Of a stretch of 64,000 bases of DNA, positions 23,829 to 32,812 are shown piece by piece. Location: assembly GCA_023055505.1 (NCBI GenBank), contig JALIRH010000044.1, forward strand, positions 4,340,001 through 4,404,000, written 5' to 3'. The notes beneath the pieces were generated by a model, which did not search any database, was not told the origin of the DNA, and was given only the letters and a program-made list of their open reading frames with translations. Positions within the stretch are counted from its first letter, which is position 1; each line of letters starts with the position of its first letter. The translations under genes and the position numbers were made by a program. This DNA is from Callipepla californica brunnescens (Eukaryota; Chordata; Aves; Galliformes; Odontophoridae).

Positions 23829-24735
23829 GTAGGCTTGGTGTATAACCAGCTGCTTAAGGTAAATAGCTGGGATAACCAAAAGGTTTTCTGTGCTGCGTGA
23901 TGTTCACTAAAACCTAGCACGTCAAAAAACAGCTCCAATGAGCTCCAAGAAAAAGGTTTGGAAACACTGTAGCTGCTCTGCTGTGGAGGAGAACACATCC
24001 TGCTAGGAAAATAAAGAAATGCATGGTGTCTTGTAATAGAAAAGCTTGACACAGAGAGAACTTACTACAGACTTAGGTTCTGCCAAGTGTGTTAATAATA
24101 ATTATAGTATGAACAACTTGAGCAAAAAGAAAAGTTTTTGCTATGTTTTAAGAAAATCTCCCTCAGATCTGACCCTATTATAACACATGTGCACCGTTTG
24201 ATTGCTGCTTAAGAATTTCTCTTTGACAGCATTTTAATTCTTCCATGTGTAAGAACTGTGAAACTTCAATCACTTTTGAACGTCTGGAGTATCTCAAAAG
24301 CTGAATGCTAGAGTGCTGGTCCCACAAGTCATTGCTCGCAGACGGCAGAAGAGAGAAACATTTCTGTCTTGGTCTCGGTTGTGTACAGTTGTGTTTTCAC
24401 TAAGGTATTCTTGATATCATTTGCTATGAAGAAGCAAAGGCTAGAAGCTGCTGCACTAAGGGCTGTGTTTGAAGCTGATTGGGGTTCATGCCAGTCAGCA
24501 GCAGTAAGAACAGAGCTTCTGCCAGTGGGGAATTCTGACGGGAAGTTTCACAGTGAGAAACTACCTTCTTAATGATTCTTCTTTGGTTTTTTGAAACACC
24601 TTTTGTCTGCTGTACAATTTTCTACTGAGTCAAGGTAAACAAGTAAACAAGACATGATTAAGCCACAGGGCTCCCAGCACGTCAGAGTTAAAAACTTCTA
24701 AAAGCTTGTAACTTGTAATATTCTTGATTCTTCAG

Positions 24736-24871
24736 ATGTGGAAACAACTTCTGTGCAACTCACCGCTATGCAGAGACTCACGCCTGTACCTACGACTATA
24801 AGAATGCAGGGAGAAGGTGTTTGCAGGAGACCAATCCCATCGTTAGTGCACCAAAGATTCCCAAAATCTAA
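24736..24871 (+). pseudogene. ZFAND4: ZFAND4 copy 1 terminal exon, second half of AN1 finger
   Basis: The acceptor is ATTCTTCAG. CGNNFCATHRYAETHAC supplies the remaining ligands, and the tail APKIPKI-stop matches mammalian ZFAND4. Intact despite the upstream lesions. Confidence 0.92.
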
Positions 24872-25198
24872 TGTGGTTGTGCTGCATGTGGCCGTTCTGC
24901 CATTGAAGAGTTGTCTTTCATTGAGAGAAGCACTTGCTTAAACTGCATAGTTTTGACACGCTCCGTATCCGAGGATTTGCCGAGTATCAAAAGCACACAA
25001 GGATGCATCCTAGTGAAGAATACAGTGACCACTACTGCAGCTACAACTTTTCTTCTTTGGTGAATGAAAAGTTAGTTTATAAAACTTCCTCTACGATTTA
25101 ACTGTTACTGCCCGTCTCGTGTTGTGTTTTATATTTGGAAAAGGTATTTCACTAGAAAAGTCTTTTAAAGATGCACTTTACTAACTTAAGTTACTATA

Positions 25199-25853
25199 TG
25201 TCATAAATGCTCGGAGTCCAATCGGAGTTCTTGCAATATTTTATTACAATCAAAAGGTGAAAAGCAATAAGCAAGCAGCGCTGGGTGTGACCGGGAGTCT
25301 CCACTCCACTAAGGACACACACCAAAGAGAGAAACATATACCTATTTAAAGGTATAGCTCTTGCATATTCATCACATTCCAAACTCTGGTTGTCGAGGGG
25401 ATTAAACCTAAGGGTCAGTTTTGCTGTGAATTTTTAAACCTTGAAGGAGGTGCTCCTTTACCATTCCTGTCTGTGTTGTTTTTTTGTTGTTTTTTTTTTT
25501 TTTTGAGAGACAGGTTATCTGTCCTGCTTTCTTATTAGCAAGTTTAGCTGCCTCCACGTTCTTGTATTAGTTTAATTTATGCCCACTCCCATTTCTCTTG
25601 CCCAACAGATAAATCAGCAGTTGCCATGCACAAGTATTATTGTCCTTTGCAGTGATCAGCTTCTCCAGGCCGCACCCCAAAACAAGACTCCTTGCCCCTA
25701 TTTCTGCTTATCTTTACAACCATAAACAGAGACATTGAGGCGCTGCGGCAGCCATCGATGATTTGCAGTTGTCCTTACTGTAGAGAAGCTGTTCTCATGA
25801 TTCAGTATCTTACTTAAAATTCCCTGAAGCCCCCTCCATCTTTTGGTCAGTCA
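25199..25853 (-). mobile_element. solo LTR of an endogenous retrovirus-like element
   Basis: Read on the minus strand it begins TGACTGACCAAAAG and ends ATTTATGACA, the TG...CA of an LTR. A TATA-like TTTAAATAGG lies near 25341-25350 and an AATAAA about 100 bases later near 25239-25244, in the usual U3-R order. No internal viral gene is present. It occupies the place where copy 2 has about 750 bases (49128-49877) of ZFAND4 3' UTR and flank. No clean target duplication was seen, so the right end is approximate. Confidence 0.6.
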
Positions 25854-26977
25854 GTATTTACATGCATGAGGCCCCCTTTAACGATCATATAGCTATATCA
25901 TGAAGCAATACTTGGAGCCTTACCTGCTGAAAGCCTTTCTCTTTCATTCCTTTAATGTGTCTGGAGTCTCTAGAAGCTTATGTTGCCCAGGATACTCCAT
26001 TATGAATCCCCACGTTGCATCTACACATTTAAATGTCACCTCTTTGTGGCTAGGTTCCTCAGTTACTTGCTTGGTTTTGGTGTTAAAATGATCTATGCTG
26101 CCTTGCAAACGGTAGCATCTGATGAGCACAGTTGGACCAATAAAAGAAAGAAGATCAATGAAACAGAGAAGTAATGTGGAGAATTGTTACCCTGGGTGAG
26201 AATCCTTTCCACGTGGTCCCCTGGCAGTTTCTTCCTTTGGAAGTTTCAGAGAGCAATGTCCTTGAAATACTGATTACAAATTCATTCTTTTGGGCGGTCA
26301 TATGTGGTAAGGTGTTTGTTCCATATGTGATCTCTGGACCTCTTCTTAGAAAAAGCTGCACTGGATAAGAAGGACTACATTGAGTTTTTGTTCTCTCTAA
26401 CACAGCACAGTGTTTGATGCTGAAGGAAAAGGCAAAGGAAGTGGGTGCGTGTGGTAGTGATTTCCCAGCAGCTGTGATTCAGCACCTTCAAGACAGACGT
26501 AGATGTGTGTTGTTCCCTTGTAGGTCTCTGATTGGCAGTGGCATTAAAGTAATAGAAGCTATCGTCGCTTAATCTGTTATTGCTCAAGTGTAATTGTCAG
26601 GATTTTTTCTTTTTGTAGTGCATCAGAGTGACCATACTCGAGTTTTACTGAGAGTTACCAACCAAGTCAAGTTTTGGTTGTGATTCTCCCTTTCTGCATA
26701 TGCATAATTACCTCCTATGGTGCACAACCTTACTTACAGATTACTACGACACTATTTTATATAGTTTCTCATAATTTTATTATATTTTGTTTTGATTACA
26801 TCTGATACAGGGTTTTTTTGTGCAGAAATCTTCTGGTTTTGTTCTGGTCTCCAATACTCTATTATAGGTACTCTTCCTTTCAACCAGTAGTACAGCAGCT
26901 GGGTCTGTAATTAACACTGTTTTATTTGCCAGGTTTTACTGAATCCTGCATTAGCCTGTGCTATGGATTAGTTACTG

Positions 26978-28152
26978 TTAATTAAGTTTTGATGAATGAT
27001 TGTGAGATGGTGGTGAGCTCCTGAGGGTGTTGGAGAGGAGAATTTGTGTAATAACATTTGAAACTACACAAATCTATTGTTTGAGCATGTATTTGATGAA
27101 GGCCTAATAGGGGTTTTCTTCTCTGAGAAACTTTTTAGTCATAACTTATAGGAATGAATTGGAATCTGTTGAGAAAACTCATGGCTTTCAGGTGAGACAG
27201 ATCACTTCTCAGGTGCACATGTTATTGTAAAGAATTTGTCTTAACTCTGATTCTCCTTTTGTATGTGAAACAGCTGCGTGTTTGATCACATATCCTTCTC
27301 TCTGTTTATGGCAAGTATGTGGAAGCACTGTTCGCTGTGGTCTTTTTTAGAGCAATACAATGGAAAATCCCTTTGCTTTCATGGGATGTGGTATTGTTTA
27401 TTTTTTTTCTGTACTGTGTTTGGCTTAAATATGCTGTGGTTTGAGTCACTTGTCAGTCCTGCTGTTTTCACTGTTAAATAATCACTGCGTTTACTTTTAT
27501 TTCAATCTCAAATGGCAAGGCCACTCTCATGTAGTTATTCTTACAAGAAAGCAACAGTTGAATATAAATGAACTGAAACTAAGTTGCAGAGTGCTCATGA
27601 GCTTGCTTTTACCTTGTATTTGTCTTTCATGCTCTCAGTGATATTACATTTATTTTTCTTGCTTGGTTCAAACTATCAAGTTTAGGATATGGATATTGGA
27701 ATATAAAACCTGACAGCTTAACTTGTTCGGTTACAGGCCAGTCTTCTATTAATTGAAATAACCTTGTTGGGGCATGAGAAGGGGGACGGGGGGGGGAATA
27801 AACCTTTGTCTGAACTAACTGAATCAACGCATAATATGTGGCTGATTCTGCGTTCCCTGTGTGGGATGTGTACTGCCTGTAATGCTGTGTTCTTCTCTGA
27901 CACCTCCAGTTGCACTAATCAGTATGAACAGCTATGTTGAACCCACGCTGTCTGACACAATGATGCTCTTATAATTTTAAGTGCTAGGTATAGAGCTTGT
28001 AGTATACAGAATTGCTGAACTGGGCTGATATTTAAAACACATAGTTTGAGTTGTTTAAATTATTTTTTGAGATTCTTTTTACCATAAGTCAAGCACAGGT
28101 TGCAAGTAAAGATAGATAATTTCATTTACACGTTGAACTTTTCTTCTTAAAG
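26978..28152 (+). other. unique stretch between the duplicated units
   Basis: Not matched elsewhere in the window. It is probably WASHC2 intron brought along with the two exons that follow. It holds a G-run near 27782-27798. A candidate mini-exon ending CTTTCAG/GTGAGA (about 27192) did not match any family segment I know. Confidence 0.5.
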
Positions 28153-28221
28153 CACTGTCACCAGAGGTCAAACCAAGGAAAACTCCAAAGGAGAAGGAGG
28201 AAGTTAAGGTTCCATCAGATG
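28153..28221 (+). pseudogene. WASHC2C: WASHC2 copy 2, upstream exon 1
   Basis: The acceptor is CTTCTTAAAG and the donor GTAGGA, phase 1 out. The peptide LSPEVKPRKTPKEKEEVK matches the family segment KPRKTLKEKKE just before the first LFa repeats. Confidence 0.8.
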
Positions 28222-28587
28222 GTAGGATTTCCTCCTATCTTGTTTTTTGTTTGTTGGTTGAATCATAAGATACCACTTAGGAAAACATGATATTTGCTCT
28301 ATAAACTGTGTGGAGTATCAGGCGGCTTCCTTCAGGGTTAATATGCATACAAGTCTAGGTGGTTCTGAGTGCGCAAAAGAGGGCCAGAAACAGATCCAGT
28401 GAGAGTTTCTTCTTAAATGTAACACTGCGGAGCATCCACATACAATCTGATAGATCTACAGCAACTTCTCTTTACGTCTCATTTTGATAAAAGAGATGGG
28501 ATGGAATCAAACTAATTTTTGTTTTGACTGTCTCTTTGTTCCCTTTCCTGAGACTTAGTCACTACTCGTGTCTCTCGTGCTTTCTAG

Positions 28588-28700
28588 ATGATGAAGATGA
28601 CATCTTCAAGCCTCCTAAGCTGACTGATGAAGATTTCACAGCCTTTGGTTCAAAGGGTGGTCTCTTCAGTGGTGGTACAGGTCTCTTTGATGATGATGAG
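28588..28700 (+). pseudogene. WASHC2C: WASHC2 copy 2, upstream exon 2 with LFa motif
   Basis: The acceptor is GCTTTCTAG and the donor GTAAGA, phase 1 in and 0 out. It contains [16 protein letters not shown] and GLFDDDE, a hallmark stretch of FAM21. Confidence 0.9.
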
Positions 28701-30999
28701 GTAAGAATACTAAAGAGAGTACAAATGGAGATGTGTGAATCTGTTTAGAACAACAACGTCTTGTTTCTTGTTAACATTTGGATACAATGGGATAGTGTAT
28801 CTTGCTATGGACAAGGAAAGCTATGTAATTGGGATTCTTGTGTTCTCTTTGGCACAAAGCCTTCTTTTCTGCAGTAGTGCTGGTAGAAATGTAAGTGTGG
28901 TTCTGGCATTACATTAGAGAGGTTTTGATTCCAGCTGTGTGCTGAGTACTTCGCTTTTATCTGTGAAGATAAACTAAATATTGTACTGTTTGTTCATTTT
29001 AGAATAGAAAATTTCTATTAAAAATAAATAAGATTGAAGGGTCTGACAGAAAAGTTGTGTAAAAAAGATCATTGTCTTTGATTTTTATCATGTTGTTGAT
29101 TTTGTGCAAATAAAAGGTCATTCCTTTTCTGCAGTAAACAGACTGATAATCACAGTCAATTATAGCACAAATTAAATTCTAGAATACAGAAGACTACTAC
29201 TGAACATGGGCATTAACTGGAAGGCAGGGAAGATAGCTGATGGAGAAGATGTTCTGCTGGCCTTAGGGCAGTGGAACTGGCACTTCCCTGCTCTGTAGTT
29301 AAGGCTTGGATACAGCAATGTGGTAACACTTTATCTACGCTGAAGGTTACGGAAGGAGATCCTTTCTGCTGCAGATAAAACACTTAACTGGCTGTTGTTC
29401 AGTTGCGTGGAGACCACAAGCTGCTTGCTTTCTTTGTTCTTCCACAGTTTTGAATCGTTATTTAGTACACTGGTGGTAAGCTTGTGGTGCCAGTATCAGG
29501 GAAAATCCTCTTGTAGGTCTTCATCCTTAGTGCCTCTTCAGTGACCATATGGGTGATGACGTAAGCACCTTGATGTCATCTCTGCCCATCGAGAAGAGTC
29601 CAAGAAAAATGGGAAGTGAACTTTCTTGTGCACAGACAAATGCTGGTATTCATGGCCAAAGCTCTTCTCTCTTTCACAAGACTTGTTCTAAAATGTGTGG
29701 TACCTCTACTGCTGAGAGCGCTCACAGTACTTCCCAGCAGGCTGTGAAGCAAGTCCACATGACGGCTTTTTGCTTTGGAGTGATGCCAGTAGGGGATTAC
29801 TCTATTTTACTGATTTTTCAAACTGCTCTAGTGCTGAGATGCTATCCTGGATTATTCCTGTGTAATCCTTACAATCAGCACAGTAGCAAACAAACGTGTA
29901 CTGGAGGGGAAGAGGAAACAAGAAGAGAAAGGCAAGCGTCTGTGACAGGCCACTTCTTGCACAGCCACTGCTCAAGGTCAGGATATACACTGAAGACTGG
30001 AATAATTAATTTTCATGCTCTGGGCTAGTAAATAACCGTGAACCTCTGTGTGGGGTGTTTTCTGAGTATGAGTTTGCAACCAGCTATGTATGGCCTTGTC
30101 AATCACTAGGAATCCAGGTATCTCTGTCTTGTAAACTTAATTAAATAATCCCACATCCCTCTCGCAGTCTTTAGAAACCCTTATGCTAGCACTTCAGTGC
30201 TTGTACAGTGGGAACTGTCATCTTCCATGGGCATGGTTTGAGCACTAGCCACAGCAAAAACTGAAAGTTTGTGGGCTCTGCTGTTGGTATATAGTATCTG
30301 TGTTGGAGGGTATTGCCTTACCTGTTCTTATCCTGGGAAAGAACTCTGTCTTTCACATTGTAGTCCTGTTTACTTTTACTGTTAACAGAAACGCTTATGC
30401 TGAGGAAGTTGGTGGCAGGTCTTGATTTAGGACTGTGGACAGACTTTTTGAATGCTCAGCAAGATGGTGGTCAGAGCGGTGTCTCCTGTATCTTAGCTGT
30501 GTTCTCCAGTGACGTGTGCTGTGTTTTTATTGTGCTGTAGGTTAAAGGCTCTCTGGTATGGCTAGAAGATGGCACAGCAGTCACTAGCAAGTACTATGAT
30601 TTTTCTCTTGTGATTTTCTTTGGCACCAATCTCAACAGTTCATGGACTTTCTTCAAGCGGGAGTGTTCTAGATAAGCAGAAGGTTGTCTTTGGAACTTGC
30701 AAGATGAAATTTATTGCAGACCTTTAACTTGTCAAATGCTTTTGAGAGCTTGAGTATGTTGTAAAATATTAGTATTATTCAGTTTTATGGAGGAGAAAAA
30801 CTATTCTTGATTTGACTTGCAGCTAGAAGCGGCTCCCACGTATGTCCTAACAAATCCAACTAGAACTGCAGCAGAAAAGCATTTGTTGATCACAGAGTGT
30901 GCTGGGAACTTTTCTGTACAATGATACTTCTGTTTAGCAGTCAATTCCCATTAAAGCTATCTATCGTCTTTTTTCTCTCTTTTTTCTCCCCACGTCTAG
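28701..30999 (+). other. composite intron of truncated WASHC2 containing the duplication breakpoint
   Basis: 28701-29216 is unmatched and is probably upstream WASHC2 intron. 29217 onward matches the authentic last intron from 14238. The junction is therefore where the internal WASHC2 deletion was sealed. A degraded version of the 157-codon frame lies at 29549-30028. Confidence 0.7.
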
Positions 31000-31136
31000 A
31001 TGATATATTCTCTGGCAGCCAGATGAAGATACCTACTCCCAAAAGCAGATCTTCCCAGGCAGCTTCAGAAGCAAAATCTGAAAGCAAGGCACTGAGCACG
31101 TTTGATGACCCACTGAATGCCTTTGGAGGCCAGTAG
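31000..31136 (+). pseudogene. WASHC2C: WASHC2 copy 2 terminal exon
   Basis: By eye identical over all 137 bases to 15376-15512, including the acceptor TCTAG and the stop. Confidence 0.93.
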
Positions 31137-31719
31137 CCAACGGGAGCGTGTTGCAGAGAGGAGGCCTTCCCTGCGCCCTGTCCAGTACTAATACTGTGGG
31201 TTCCCTAATCTGGTAGAGCTGAAATGACACGGCTGTGGATATTTAAATAACAGCTTACCCATTTTAAATGGTTAGTATGCTCTTGTGCTGGGTCTCATTG
31301 TGCTTAATGATATATTTGAAGAGGACAGTAACCTCCTGCTATTTTTCCCCTGGTGGCCAGATGAATATAGCCTGTGCAATACCTTCAATGAAGTGATCTA
31401 TTATACAAAGTATAGTTTGTTTTATTGAACAGATCTATAGAGAGAATCATTGATATTGTTAAATAGTAAATTGAGTCTGTTAACTAGATACGTTTGTACG
31501 TCTTGCTTTCCTTTTACCACTTGCAGTTTGCTTGTCTGTTTGCACTGTCCGTGCTTGGTTGCCTCCAAGTTGGCAGGGCTGCGTGCAGCCCTCCCCTCAC
31601 TGCAGGGCCTCACAGAGGCCTGGTTCACCTCTTCCCGCCTTTCTCCTGGAGGAACCCCCGTGTGCACACACAGCATGGGTGGGCCTGGTGCTGGCGCTCA
31701 GTGAGCAGGAGCAGAATGT

Positions 31720-32420
31720 GGGAGGTGCGCGCAAATGGAAGCTGCGAGGAGGGTGCCGGCGTCTTAGTTACGGGCCACGCGTCTGCCGCGACCGCGAGTG
31801 GCATCGGCCGCTGTTCCGCGAGCCCCGCCCCCCGAAGGAGCCGATTGGCTGCGCCGGCCGGTCTGCCTCCTCATTGGCCCTTGGGAGAACTCCCGCCGGG
31901 GCTGTCACAAAGGCGAGGTGGTTCGGAGGCTGCCGGGCGTTGAGCGGCGGTGCGGGCGGTGCGGGCTGCCGCCTCGTGCTGGCGGCGGCGGCGGTTCCTA
32001 TCTCCGCTGCACGAGGCGCGCCGGGCGGGGGAGGGCCGCGCCGCCTCGTTCCGTCTACCCGTAGCCCTCGAGCGAGCCCGGCGGCGGCAGGTAGGATGGC
32101 ACCGTGCCCTCCGTCTCCGCCTTCTCGGGCGCTGCGGTGAACGGGAGCAGGTGTTCCCGGGGCGGGCGGGGTGAGGCTCCCGCGTTGTCAGCTGCTCCCG
32201 CTCCTTTGTCTGCGGGGTCCCGCTCCGCCGCTCCCGCCCCGCACTGAGGGCCCCCGGGGCCGGGCGGGTGCGCGGTGCCCCCGCGCTGAGCCCTGCCCGT
32301 GTGCTTGGGCTGCGAGGCCGAGGGTCGGTGGGAGGACGCGCCGTGAACGAGCGGATAGCGAAAGAAGCTGGGATGCCCCGAGCTGCAGTCCCGGAGCTGA
32401 CGCGGTTCCCTGCGCTGCCT
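31720..32420 (+). promoter_or_regulatory. ZFAND4: CpG-island promoter and noncoding first exon of ZFAND4 copy 2
   Basis: Same layout as copy 1: paired ATTGG boxes at 31844 and 31873 (29 bases apart) and a CCCCGCCCCCC box just before. A 5' UTR exon ends at GGCGGCGGCAG/GTAGGA (donor at 32091). A CpG-rich intron follows, with the acceptor CGCTTTCTAG ending at 32522. The transcription start is not determinable by eye. Confidence 0.75.
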
Positions 32421-32522
32421 AGATGCTGATTTCGCAGCTCTTCCGTACTGCTTTGTTTTCCTTCCGCGGTCAATGGGAACGGCTGTACCCAGGCCTTGTC
32501 GCTGTGCTTGTTCGCTTTCTAG

Positions 32523-32628
32523 GTGGCCGTTCCCAATATGAGCAGCGATACACCGCAGCCGTCACCAGGGCTGCGGGCAGGACGCGGCTTTGTGGCAGAG
32601 CTTCCTACGGAGCTGTGAGCCCTTTGTC
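32523..32628 (+). other. ZFAND4: 5' UTR part of the first coding exon, ZFAND4 copy 2
   Basis: Begins after the strong acceptor GCTTTCTAG and leads to the ATG at 32629 in context GTCATGG. No in-frame upstream ATG was seen in this short leader. Confidence 0.6.
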
Positions 32629-32812
32629 ATGGCCAGCAAAAAGGAGCCTCCCTTCTTCAACGAGGAGAACATGGGACCGTTTTACTACAAACTCCTCTTC
32701 TATGAAACCATGGAGCTCTTCATTGAAACGCTGACAGGAATGTGCTTCGAGCTGCGCGTCTCGCGCTTTGAAACGGTGCTTTCTGTGAAAGTAAAGATTC
32801 AGATGCTGGAAG
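32629..32812 (+). CDS. ZFAND4: ZFAND4 copy 2 first coding exon
   Basis: Starts MASKKEPPFFNEENMGPF and ends before GTACCG in phase 1. Closer to mammals than copy 1, apart from KLLFYE where mammals have KLPFYE. Confidence 0.93.

Larger units (their letters stand above)
16477..24871 (+). pseudogene. ZFAND4: ZFAND4 copy 1 (AN1 zinc finger / ubiquitin-like), probably disabled
   Basis: ZFAND4 carries a ubiquitin-like fold near its N-terminus and an AN1 zinc finger at its C-terminus; its cellular role is poorly known. Exon equivalents: 16477-16657, 17800-17875, 17972-18039, 18819-18999, 20530-20677, 21483-22293, 23714-23828, 24736-24871. Lesions seen by comparison with copy 2: the acceptor AG before 18819 has become ATGG; a 1-nt deletion near 22015 creates TAG at 22041; a 2-nt deletion near 22275 follows; one codon is lost in the first exon and one in the fourth; the first exon has a cluster of substitutions; the 5' UTR intron is deleted; and the 3' flank with the poly(A) signals is replaced by an LTR. 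The AN1 exons are intact: CFLC, CRC, then C-x2-H and H-x-C ligands. A truncated protein of the N-terminal part remains conceivable. Confidence 0.85.
14238..26977 (+). repeat. segmental duplication, unit 1 (12.7 kb)
   Basis: Homology to unit 2 starts at GGGCATTAACTGGAAGG (14239 and 29218) and ends at GGATTAGTTACTG (26977 and 50989). The unit runs from the last WASHC2 intron through ZFAND4 to past its 3' end. About ten blocks of unit 2 are missing here, and one block of about 310 bases (18425-18738) is present only here. Confidence 0.93.
28153..31136 (+). pseudogene. WASHC2C: truncated second WASHC2 (two upstream exons plus terminal exon)
   Basis: Three exons remain: 28153-28221, 28588-28700 and 31000-31136. 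The first two encode SPEVKPRKTPKEK and [17 protein letters not shown], segments that precede the first exon visible in this window, so they come from further upstream in the gene. Everything between them and the last exon is missing. Exon 28588-28700 ends in phase 0, whereas the terminal exon needs a phase 1 donor, so direct splicing gives a frameshift and stop after about eight codons. I call it a non-functional partial copy, although each exon is individually intact. Confidence 0.85.

Noticed and set aside
27125..27192. Mini-exon candidate between ACTTATAG and CTTTCAG/GTGAGA
   Set aside because: Good splice-like edges, but the peptide does not match any WASHC2 or ZFAND4 segment I know.
31494..32473. 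Several 150-200 codon frames in the copy 2 CpG island
   Set aside because: They overlap one another in different frames and strands over promoter and 5' UTR sequence. Composition artefact.
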